A DNA stretch of 7,104 bases, taken from the NCBI GenBank assembly GCA_016839425.1, contig JAEOUI010000397.1, positions 1-7,104 of the forward strand, written 5' to 3'. The DNA comes from Promethearchaeota archaeon. GTDB taxonomy: Archaea; Asgardarchaeota; Lokiarchaeia; Sigynarchaeales; SOKP01. Within the stretch, counting starts at the first letter, position 1; the number at the start of each line of letters is the position of its first letter. This document shows positions 1-5,648 of the stretch, in pieces. The translations under genes were made by a program, and so were the position numbers. Below the pieces are notes generated by a model. The model did no database searches, was not told the DNA's origin, and was given only the letters and a program-made list of their open reading frames with translations.

Positions 1-333
1 AAAAGGAATTACGGGAAGAATATTGCCGTTTTCGAATAAATTTCTTTTATTTTCAAGGATTTCTACAAAAGTCTTGAACATTCCAGAATAAATAAATAAG
101 AATGAATCCGAATTTTTATTTAAGAGTTCAGTATTCAATAAAGATGGATCTGAAATGATGAATAAAGAATCATTACTAAATTTTTGATAATATTTTTTTT
201 TTAATACATATTCATTCAGCGGAATGGCAATTAAGGGTGTTTTCAAACGCTTATTAGGAGAATTAAGAAACTTTAATTGTCCCAATCGAGAGAAAACAAT
301 TCTTTCAATTAACGATTCAAAAAAAAAAGTCAT
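1..333 (-). CDS. Partial gene, N-terminal 111 codons; faintly tRNA-guanine transglycosylase-like
   Basis: An uninterrupted minus-strand frame starts at an ATG (333-331) and runs 111 codons off the left edge with no stop. It begins MTFFFESLIERIVFSRLG. Residues 16-40 (R-L-G-Q-L, then K-T-P, then I-P-L-N) resemble the start of archaeal tRNA-guanine transglycosylase and the related archaeosine synthase ArcS, which open with an R-x-G-x-L strand, a short turn, then E-T-P-A-L-L-P-V-x-N. If that is right, the product would act in archaeosine formation at tRNA position 15. The rest, such as F-L-F-I-Y-S-G at 78-84, shows no motif I recognise, and no catalytic residue falls inside the window. The leader has no Shine-Dalgarno sequence. 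An ATG with 111 open codons in AT-rich DNA makes a real gene likely; the family assignment is weak. Confidence 0.5.
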   Translation of the reverse strand, partial: MTFFFESLIERIVFSRLGQLKFLNSPNKRLKTPLIAIPLNEYVLKKKYYQKFSNDSLFIISDPSLLNTELLNKNSDSFLFIYSGMFKTFVEILENKRNLFENGNILPVIPF

Positions 334-360
334 TTCTATTAACTATACTTTCATTATTAT

Positions 361-372
361 GTCAATATAACC
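361..372 (-). promoter_or_regulatory. Possible TATA box for the left-edge partial gene
   Basis: Read on the minus strand this is GGTTATATTGAC, about 30-38 bases before the ATG at 333. A TATA element here would put transcription start about 25 bases downstream, giving a very short leader, in line with the absent Shine-Dalgarno sequence. The match is weak in DNA this AT-rich. Confidence 0.25.
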
Positions 373-454
373 ATCCAAAAGGTTAAAACTTTATGTTTGA
401 GAAAATATTAGGGATTCTAGTATGCTAATTGAAATTTTCAAGATTGATATATTC

Positions 455-2722
455 TTAAAATTTTAAAATTAAATATGCTTCAGGAATCATTATGACGAAG
501 TTACTTCCTTTTGAAGGTGTTCCAGGCATGACGTCTTCAATCCATATTTTCCCTTTGAACAATTCAATAATCTTTTTCACTAATGACAATCCAAGACCAA
601 CTCCGCTGATTGTCTTGTTTTTGTTGTAAATTCTTTGGAAGATAGACTCTTTTCGATTATCCTCAATCCCTATGCCATTATCCTTGAAAGAGATTTTAAT
701 ATATTTTTTATTTTCAATCTTTTCTCTTGAAATCGTCGTTTTTACGGTAATAATGGAATTCTCATTGTATATTACGGCGTTTACTAAAATGTTTTCGAAT
801 ACATCTTCGAGCAATTCGTTTGCTTGAGCTTTTGCATCGTGTGCAGAAGACTTTAATTGAAAAACCATTTTTTTATTGGCGAACATGTGTTTTACATTGT
901 TTATTGATGTTTCTAAATAATCCTTTACATCAACGGGTTGAAGTTCTTGGTCAATTTCCTCAAGTTGAGAAAGTTTCCGTATGTTATTGACCAGTTTTGC
1001 GCCTCGATTAACTTGTAACCTTATAATATCGATGATATCGTCTAATTTGGTTTTACCCCGATTAATGACTTCCATTGCATAAATTTCATTCGCTGTTTGA
1101 ATGCTTTGAAGGATGTTATTAATATCGTGAGAAAAAAGGTCTTTTAAAAGATTTGCGTTGTTGTATGCTTCCTTATATTGGGCTTCTGATTGTTTCAAAG
1201 CAATTTCAGCTTGGACGCGTTCGGTGATATCTTCGTAAGTACCAAGTAATCCCACGACCTTCCTTTCAGAATCGTGAAGGGGAATTTTATTTGTATCAAG
1301 CCATGCGTGTTTTCCATCAGCTTGAAGTTGTTGCTCAATTATGTGATATTCGGGCGTATCAGATTCCATTACAAGAGCATCCGTTTCGTGAAAAAATTCT
1401 GCTTCCTCCTCTTGCCAAGCTAAATCGTTATCGCGCTTTCCTTTAATTTTGCTAGGATCTTGCACGCCTGCAACGCGTGCAAAATTTTCGTTACAACCAA
1501 GATATCTCGATTCTATGTCTTTCCAAAAGATAAATTGGGGGATATTATTTAATACAAGTTGAAACATTTCTTGTGATTCTTTCAAAGCATGCTCGATCTT
1601 TTTTAATTCGTCAATGTCAATTATCACTCCTTCGATATAATTTTCTTTATGATCGCTTTTTTCTATTAATTGTGCCGTGATGGAAACAAACTTCTTAATT
1701 CCATTGACATTTATCAATTCTGCTTCAAGATTATTGACCAATTTAAACTCTTTTAAAAGGTCGTAAAATTGAAAGATTAATTCCTTTGAAAAATAATCTG
1801 AAATTTTTGTACCAATGATATCTTTAGCACGAGCTAATCCAAACATCGAGGCTGTTTTATCGTTCGCTCGGATGATTTTTCCGCTTTCGACAATAGATGT
1901 CCAAAAACCTACTTGAGCAGTTTCATATAATGTTCTGTAATTCCTTTCCGACTCAAGTAATCTTGCCTCAGATTTCTCCTTTTCCGTATTATCCGTTAAA
2001 ACACCCAAGATCCTATGTTTTCCATCAACATCTATAAGGCTTCCATGAGCATAGATTGAAACATAATGTCCATTTTTATGCCTTACTTTCAGCGTGTAAT
2101 CAAAAGGCTTGTTAAATTCTATAGTATCGCGTATTTTTTTTATGACCTCGTCTAAATTTGATGGATGGATGATATCGTAACTTCGCTCGCCAATAAGTTC
2201 TACTTGTTCGTATCCGAGGATATCTTTTACCTGAGAGCTCACGAATGTGATCTTTCCTGTCGAATCTATTTCCATTATGATGTCTAATAAACTATTTACA
2301 ATAGTACGAAATCGATCCTCAGATGCTTTCAGTAATTCATCTTTTTCTATAGATGCTTTTTCAAGTTCCTTTTTTTCTGAAACATCCCTAATAATGGCTA
2401 TAATGTATTTTGGGTGCTTAGATTGATCATTTACGACGCTTAAATTAATTTCCCCAACGAATGTGGTATTGTCCTTTTTTATTAATGTCCTTTCTTTCCT
2501 TCCTAAAAATCCAAGTTCCATGAGTTTTTTATAATCTTCTTGAGCTTCGCTTTTTTCCTTGGGAAGAACCCACTCAAATCCGTTCGTTCCAATTAAAGAA
2601 TCTTTGTCGTTAGCATCGTATCCAAAAAGTTTTAAAAAAGAATCTGAGTATTCAATAAGCTCTCCTTTAATATTACTAATAGCAATTGCGTCTGGAGAGT
2701 TTTCGATTAAAGCATCAAACAA
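455..2722 (-). CDS. Soluble multi-PAS sensor histidine kinase
   Basis: A cytosolic sensor kinase with no signal peptide or membrane segment. Four PAS domains lie at roughly residues 1-115, 130-250, 255-378 and 383-505. The second to fourth end in the usual D-N-T-E/D-I-D/D-I-T-E-R type C-cap, and the first ends in I-R-D-V-S-E-K. A dimerisation/phosphoacceptor region follows at about 520-590, with H-box F-S-H-D-I-N-N (His532 followed by Asp533). The ATPase domain spans about 635-750: N-box E-N-I-L-V-N-A (Asn647), G1 box D681-N-G-I-G, F-box around Phe695, G2 box G-V-G-L-G-L-S (707-713). All catalytic boxes are intact, so it should autophosphorylate. No receiver domain is fused or adjacent, as is common for archaeal kinases, so its partner is unknown. 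The listed start is TTG; an ATT 12 bases upstream is better placed for the ribosome binding site. The signal sensed cannot be read from the sequence. Confidence 0.93.
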   Translation of the reverse strand: MFDALIENSPDAIAISNIKGELIEYSDSFLKLFGYDANDKDSLIGTNGFEWVLPKEKSEAQEDYKKLMELGFLGRKERTLIKKDNTTFVGEINLSVVNDQSKHPKYIIAIIRDVSEKKELEKASIEKDELLKASEDRFRTIVNSLLDIIMEIDSTGKITFVSSQVKDILGYEQVELIGERSYDIIHPSNLDEVIKKIRDTIEFNKPFDYTLKVRHKNGHYVSIYAHGSLIDVDGKHRILGVLTDNTEKEKSEARLLESERNYRTLYETAQVGFWTSIVESGKIIRANDKTASMFGLARAKDIIGTKISDYFSKELIFQFYDLLKEFKLVNNLEAELINVNGIKKFVSITAQLIEKSDHKENYIEGVIIDIDELKKIEHALKESQEMFQLVLNNIPQFIFWKDIESRYLGCNENFARVAGVQDPSKIKGKRDNDLAWQEEEAEFFHETDALVMESDTPEYHIIEQQLQADGKHAWLDTNKIPLHDSERKVVGLLGTYEDITERVQAEIALKQSEAQYKEAYNNANLLKDLFSHDINNILQSIQTANEIYAMEVINRGKTKLDDIIDIIRLQVNRGAKLVNNIRKLSQLEEIDQELQPVDVKDYLETSINNVKHMFANKKMVFQLKSSAHDAKAQANELLEDVFENILVNAVIYNENSIITVKTTISREKIENKKYIKISFKDNGIGIEDNRKESIFQRIYNKNKTISGVGLGLSLVKKIIELFKGKIWIEDVMPGTPSKGSNFVIMIPEAYLILKF

Positions 2723-2741
2723 GCTTTCTTTAATGTTTAAA

Positions 2742-2750
2742 CTCCCTCCT
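2742..2750 (-). promoter_or_regulatory. Strong Shine-Dalgarno sequence of the histidine kinase gene
   Basis: On the minus strand this reads AGGAGGGAG, one of only two strong Shine-Dalgarno sequences in the window. The GGAGG core ends 22 bases before the TTG at 2722, which is too far, but 10 bases before an in-frame ATT at 2734-2732. The frame is closed by a TAA at 2758-2756, so the real start lies between the two. The site therefore argues for a start upstream of the TTG. Confidence 0.7.
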
Positions 2751-2785
2751 CGATATTATTTATTTTTCGTATTTTTGTATTAGTT

Positions 2786-2800
2786 AATAAAATAAATTTT
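2786..2800 (-). promoter_or_regulatory. Possible TATA box of the histidine kinase gene
   Basis: The minus strand reads AAAATTTATTTTATT here. Transcription would begin about 25 bases downstream, near 2768, leaving room for the Shine-Dalgarno sequence at 2749-2745. It sits just downstream of the hairpin and T-run that end the preceding gene, which supports a separate unit. The surrounding DNA is almost all A and T, so the exact box is uncertain. Confidence 0.35.
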
Positions 2801-2808
2801 TAAGATTT

Positions 2809-2839
2809 AAAAAAATGTGCTTTAATACAATTAGCCACA
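2809..2839 (-). terminator. Hairpin plus T7 terminator after the DUF2934-like gene
   Basis: Beginning four bases after the stop codon, the minus strand can form a stem of TGTG-CT against AG-CACA (one bulged G) around an 11-base loop, followed directly by seven T. Oligo-T alone can terminate archaeal RNA polymerase; the short hairpin beside it resembles a bacterial-style intrinsic terminator. The stem is short, so the T7 run is the stronger part of the evidence. Confidence 0.5.
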
Positions 2840-2842
2840 CGC

Positions 2843-3112
2843 TCATTCATCATCACTCCCATAAGCGTGTTCAAATAGAATGTCCATTTCTGCTACTCTC
2901 CAAACTAGTATGTCATAAGGGCATTGCTCGAAATAAATCTGAGCTGCTTTCTGTTTTATGGAATCTTCTGGTATAAATATTCCTGGATTTTCTATTTGAA
3001 GCAACTTTTCTGCTAAAAACCAACACAGGGTGTCATAAGGATGCCCCTCTTCAGAAAGAAAGTACGCAGCGATATTTATTTCGTGAATTAAATTTTCTTT
3101 TTCATCACTCAT
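2843..3112 (-). CDS. Small protein of two DUF2934-like repeats
   Basis: An 89-residue acidic soluble protein made almost wholly of two copies of one helical motif. Copy one spans about residues 9-40 (A-A-Y, then G-H-P-Y-D-T-L-C-W-F-L-A-E) and copy two about 52-79 (A-A-Q-I-Y, then C-P-Y-D-I-L-V-W-R-V-A-E). The shared pattern A-A-x-x-Y/F, P-Y-D-x-L-x-W-x-x-A-E matches the DUF2934 pattern as I know it (I-x-x-x-A-Y-x-L-x-x-x-x-G-x-P, then W-x-x-A-E), a family of unknown function. The repeats are also visible in the DNA, which shares CTTATGACA and AGCAGAAA in both copies. The ATG at 3112 has no Shine-Dalgarno sequence and the next upstream bases are TTTATATA. A promoter and a perfect inverted repeat lie just upstream, so the gene is probably transcribed and controlled on its own. 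Its function is unknown. Confidence 0.8.
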   Translation of the reverse strand: MSDEKENLIHEINIAAYFLSEEGHPYDTLCWFLAEKLLQIENPGIFIPEDSIKQKAAQIYFEQCPYDILVWRVAEMDILFEHAYGSDDE

Positions 3113-3134
3113 TATATAAAGTTTCTTTAAGATG

Positions 3135-3155
3135 ATTATTTATTGGATAAATAAT
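3135..3155. promoter_or_regulatory. Perfect 21-base inverted repeat, likely operator
   Basis: ATTATTTAT, a 3-base TGG spacer, then ATAAATAAT: perfect 9-base arms. It lies between the probable TATA box (3162-3177) and the ATG at 3112 of the DUF2934-like gene, covering the predicted transcription start near 3145. A protein bound there would block initiation. As an RNA hairpin it would be all A-U and weak, so a DNA operator is the better reading. Confidence 0.5.
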
Positions 3156-3161
3156 GGGGTT

Positions 3162-3177
3162 TTATAATATATATTTT
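3162..3177 (-). promoter_or_regulatory. Probable TATA box of the DUF2934-like gene
   Basis: The minus strand reads AAAATATATATTATAA, a good archaeal TATA-like stretch. Counting about 25 bases downstream puts transcription start near 3145, inside the inverted repeat at 3135-3155, with a leader of about 32 bases before the ATG. Confidence 0.5.
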
Positions 3178-3213
3178 TAGGAATTGATCAGAAATGCAAC
3201 CAAATAATATAAC

Positions 3214-3272
3214 GAAAAAGTCGAAAAAGCTTGTATTTCATTCTAATACATAGTTTGTATGAAATACAAGCT
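3214..3272 (-). terminator. 14-base-pair stem-loop and T-runs over the Lrp stop codon
   Basis: AGCTTGTATTTCAT (3228-3241) and ATGAAATACAAGCT (3259-3272) are perfect inverted repeats around a 17-base loop. In the minus-strand transcript the stem contains the last codons and the TGA stop (3240-3238) of the Lrp-type gene. It is followed at once by TTTT, then CGAC, then TTTTT. This has the shape of an intrinsic terminator, unusual for archaea, where T-runs alone normally suffice. Confidence 0.6.
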
Positions 3273-4200
3273 CATCAAGGATGAAATTAGTGAAAGTATC
3301 TTCGATATCTTCTTTATATAAATTTCGAATAAATTCTCTATAATCTTCAATTTCGCTAACTCTAACAACCGCAAATAGACCATATTGCTCTCCAATACGG
3401 AATAGATCGGTTATATGGGGGTTCTGCTCTAATCGAAGAGCTAAATTCTTGTACTTCGATGGGTCCTTTGGTTTAATCTTGACAATGTATTTTCCGTTGA
3501 ATCCGATCTTTTTTGGATTAAAATTCATACTATAATTCAGAATAACTCCAGACTCTTCAAGATTTTTAATCCTATTATAGATTGTAGACTGAGAAACTTC
3601 TAAATTATATTTCATCTTGAAATTTTTAGACATTTTATGTGTTGAAATATGCTTTATATCTTGGTCTTTTTGTAAAGAATCAAGAATTAATCGATCGGTA
3701 TCGTCAATATCTATATTATTTAATGCAGTGTTCGAAAGCATGATTCCATTTGTTTTAAAAACCCTAATGACTTCTGTTATTTTATATTTTTTAAAATAAG
3801 AATTTGCCATAATAGTATCTATTTTAGCCAATATATCGTTAAATTCTTCCGAGTCCTTGAAGATAAATAATGCAATTAACGAAAATTCACCAAAAATCCC
3901 ATCAAGTAATCTGAGCTGGGGGATTTCTAACATGTTTTTTACCAATTCGGGTTCGTTGGGATTTGTTTTAATTTCCAATATCACATATTTAAGGTTAGGT
4001 TTAATGTTAGGATGAATATTAATCGTGAAATTATTAATAATGCCATTCAGCTTTAGAGCAATGAGATCCTTCTTTAATGTCTGCCTGGATAAACTCAAAT
4101 TCTTACAAATATCCGAAATTGAAGGTTTGAACTTGGAATTGAGACTTTTAACTATATTAAAAGTTTTTTTACGCAATAAATTTGTTAACGACATGATCAT
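3238..4200 (-). CDS. Double-length Lrp/AsnC-type transcription regulator
   Basis: A DNA-binding regulator of 320 residues, twice the usual 150 or so of Lrp/AsnC proteins, because the whole winged-helix plus ligand-binding (RAM) unit occurs twice. Helix-turn-helix 1 covers about residues 8-58 (S-I-S-D-I-C-K-N-L-S-L-S-R-Q-T-L-K-K-D-L), RAM 1 about 70-148. Helix-turn-helix 2 covers about 165-226, opening with the typical I-D-D-T-D-R-L-I-L-D-S-L-Q and carrying V-S-Q-S-T-I-Y-N-R-I-K-N-L. RAM 2 covers about 236-316 (G-E-Q-Y-G-L-F-A-V-V-R). The copies have diverged strongly, so the duplication is old. Start: ATG at 4200; a second ATG two codons later is equally possible, with no Shine-Dalgarno sequence to decide. 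It is divergent from adenosylhomocysteinase across a gap packed with symmetric half-sites, suggesting control of itself and that gene. The ligand is unknown. Confidence 0.88.
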   Translation of the reverse strand: MIMSLTNLLRKKTFNIVKSLNSKFKPSISDICKNLSLSRQTLKKDLIALKLNGIINNFTINIHPNIKPNLKYVILEIKTNPNEPELVKNMLEIPQLRLLDGIFGEFSLIALFIFKDSEEFNDILAKIDTIMANSYFKKYKITEVIRVFKTNGIMLSNTALNNIDIDDTDRLILDSLQKDQDIKHISTHKMSKNFKMKYNLEVSQSTIYNRIKNLEESGVILNYSMNFNPKKIGFNGKYIVKIKPKDPSKYKNLALRLEQNPHITDLFRIGEQYGLFAVVRVSEIEDYREFIRNLYKEDIEDTFTNFILDELVFHTNYVLE

Positions 4201-4232
4201 ATACTCAAATGTTCAATAAATGAAAGCAAATC

Positions 4233-4278
4233 TTACTATTTAAGTAAAATCATATTTAAATATTTACTTAAATTTACT
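4233..4278. promoter_or_regulatory. Divergent operator: four TTACT half-sites around the TATA box
   Basis: TTACT occurs at 4233-4237, as its complement AGTAA at 4243-4247, and again at 4264-4268 and 4274-4278. The start-to-start spacings of 10, 21 and 10 bases place all four on one face of the helix. The inner pair extends to perfect 11-base inverted repeats (4238-4248 and 4263-4273). They flank the symmetric ATATTTAAATAT. Lrp-type proteins typically bind such phased arrays, and the neighbouring Lrp gene is the obvious candidate. Confidence 0.6.
4252..4263. promoter_or_regulatory. Symmetric TATA box, probably used in both directions
   Basis: ATATTTAAATAT is a perfect palindrome containing the archaeal TTTAAATA type box. 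Counting about 25 bases outward gives starts near 4283 for adenosylhomocysteinase (about 24 bases before the ATG at 4307) and near 4232 for the Lrp gene (about 32 bases before its ATG at 4200). Both distances are sensible for archaea, so one box may serve both genes. Confidence 0.55.
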
Positions 4279-4306
4279 AGAATTAAAATAATTTTTGTGT
4301 TTATCT

Positions 4307-5575
4307 ATGGTAAATTATAAAATTGCTAATGAAAGTTTGGCAGAAAAGGGAAAAGAATCCTTATATGTTGCCGAAAACAAGATGCCTGTTGTTGCAAAAA
4401 TGATACGGGATAGATTCGCCAAGGAAAAACCTCTTGAAGGAATCACGATTGCAGGATGCTTGCACATTACGAAAGAAACCGCAAATCTTGCAAGAACTCT
4501 AAAAGCAGGTGGTGCTGAAGTCTATTTATGTGGTAGTAATCCTCTTTCAACCCAAGACGATGTGGCAGCTGCTTTAGTCAAAGAGGGTGTCCATACATTT
4601 GCGTGGCATGGAAACACTGACGAAGAATTCTATTGGTGTATAAGAGAGTGCTTGAAAGCTAAACCTAACATTTTAATTGACGACGGTGCTGACATGATAG
4701 TAACTGCCCATAAAGAGTTTCCAGAACTAATTTCTTCTGGGACCATTCTCGCTTGCCAAGAAGAAACAACAACTGGAGTTAAAAGGTTCAAAGCAATGGA
4801 TAAGGGTGGAGATCTGAAAGTCCCTCTCTTTCCAGTGAACGATGCTCGATGCAAGAACCAATTTGATAACGAGTTAGGGACGGGTCAAGGGATCATTTCC
4901 GCCATTTACGGCATGCACGTTCTTTTTGCAGGAAAAACTTGCGTTATCGCAGGTTACGGACATTGCTCTTCGGGAATGGCGCTGAGAGCTCGTGGTTTGG
5001 GTGCAAATGTAATAATAACAGAAATCGATCCAATTAAGGCTCTTCAAGCAAGATTTGCTGGCTTCCAAGTTATGCCCATAGCAAAAGCTCTTTCTGAAGC
5101 TGACATCGTGCTGACGGCAACAGGTTGCAAGCATGTCATTGCTCCTACGAAAGAAATGTTTGACCTACTTAAAGATGGCGTAATTCTTGGAAATTTAGGA
5201 CATTTTGATATTGAGATCCCTACAAAAGAGTTGTACGAACACTCTAAAGAAATCAAGCCAATTCGAACAGATGTAGAGGAACTCATCTTCCCCGACGGTC
5301 GAAGAATTTACTTATTGGCAAAAGGAAGGCTCGCGAACTTAGTATTGTCCGAAGGACACCCAAGCGAGGTCATGGATATGTCGTTTGCCTTACAAGCCTT
5401 GATGTCAGAATACATCGTCAAGAACAAGGATAGCTTGAAGCCTGGAATGATCGTTGTTCCCGTGGACATCGACGATTTGGTCGGTACCTTGAAACTTCAA
5501 TCGATGGGAATTGACATTGACGAGTTAACCGAGGAGCAATACAAATACATCCACGGTTATGAAGAAGGAACATAG
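4307..5575 (+). CDS. ahcY: Adenosylhomocysteinase (S-adenosyl-L-homocysteine hydrolase)
   Basis: NAD-dependent cytosolic enzyme splitting S-adenosylhomocysteine into homocysteine and adenosine, relieving product inhibition of methyltransferases. All family blocks are present in the 422-residue protein: G-C-L-H-I-T (49-54), N-P-L-S-T-Q-D-D (78-85), D-D-G-A-D (125-129), E-E-T-T-T-G (152-157), catalytic K183 with F-D-N (186-188), NAD-binding G-Y-G-H-C-S-S-G (216-223), ribose-binding E239 in T-E-I-D-P, G-H-F-D (298-301), and G-H-P at 350-352. The C-terminus ends in L-T-E-E-Q and Y-E-E-G-T, the archaeal type, without the eukaryotic K-P-D-H-Y-R-Y tail. The third glycine of the Rossmann motif is serine (S221). 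The ATG at 4307 is preferred over a TTG at 4295, since it suits the TATA box and the family N-terminus. Some archaeal members instead cleave S-inosylhomocysteine, which sequence alone cannot exclude. Confidence 0.96.
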   Translation: MVNYKIANESLAEKGKESLYVAENKMPVVAKMIRDRFAKEKPLEGITIAGCLHITKETANLARTLKAGGAEVYLCGSNPLSTQDDVAAALVKEGVHTFAWHGNTDEEFYWCIRECLKAKPNILIDDGADMIVTAHKEFPELISSGTILACQEETTTGVKRFKAMDKGGDLKVPLFPVNDARCKNQFDNELGTGQGIISAIYGMHVLFAGKTCVIAGYGHCSSGMALRARGLGANVIITEIDPIKALQARFAGFQVMPIAKALSEADIVLTATGCKHVIAPTKEMFDLLKDGVILGNLGHFDIEIPTKELYEHSKEIKPIRTDVEELIFPDGRRIYLLAKGRLANLVLSEGHPSEVMDMSFALQALMSEYIVKNKDSLKPGMIVVPVDIDDLVGTLKLQSMGIDIDELTEEQYKYIHGYEEGT

Positions 5576-5621
5576 AATTTTTCTAAATTTTCTCTTCTCC
5601 TTTATTTTTCATTCTTTTTTT
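5576..5621 (+). terminator. Pyrimidine-rich T-run terminator after adenosylhomocysteinase
   Basis: Immediately after the TAG stop the plus strand carries T5, T5 and T7 runs within a pyrimidine-rich stretch (T7 at 5615-5621). No strong hairpin is present. Oligo-T tracts like these are the usual archaeal termination signal, and the next gene converges from the other side. Confidence 0.5.
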
Positions 5622-5634
5622 AAATTAATTTAAT

Positions 5635-5641
5635 AAAAAAA
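5635..5641 (-). terminator. T7 run after the membrane protein gene
   Basis: On the minus strand seven T follow the TAA stop of the membrane protein gene by about eight bases. It is the counterpart of the plus-strand T-runs, so the 73-base convergent gap ends transcripts from both directions. Confidence 0.4.
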
Positions 5642-5648
5642 TTAAAAT

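Noticed and set aside
429..441. TTGAAATTTTCAA palindrome after the kinase gene as a terminator
   Set aside because: The arms are six bases, mostly A-T, with a one-base loop that RNA cannot form well, and no T-run follows it.
2559..2783. Plus-strand frame of 74 codons opposite the start of the kinase gene
   Set aside because: It lies antisense to the first PAS domain, which is clearly coding, and its product shows no recognisable pattern.
3214..3230. Repeated CGAAAAAG units as a possible start of a repeat array
   Set aside because: There are only two copies, and on the minus strand they make ordinary T-runs after a stop codon, so a termination role explains them.
3617..3799. Plus-strand frame of 60 codons opposite the Lrp-type gene
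   Set aside because: It is the complement of a well-supported coding region and has no promoter or ribosome binding site of its own.
455..4200. One operon from the Lrp-type gene through the kinase
   Set aside because: The gaps are about 120-125 bases and contain terminator-like hairpins and separate TATA-like boxes, so independent transcription is more likely.
4025..4219. Plus-strand frame of 64 codons opposite the start of the Lrp-type gene
   Set aside because: It runs antisense through the first helix-turn-helix, and its composition is what the complement of that domain would give.
4295..4306. TTG start giving adenosylhomocysteinase four extra residues
   Set aside because: The ATG at 4307 suits the predicted transcription start, and the family N-terminus needs no extra residues; neither start has a Shine-Dalgarno sequence.
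4630..5286. Three minus-strand frames of 74-86 codons inside adenosylhomocysteinase
   Set aside because: The plus-strand enzyme matches its family throughout. These are long antisense frames favoured by its codon use, and they overlap one another.
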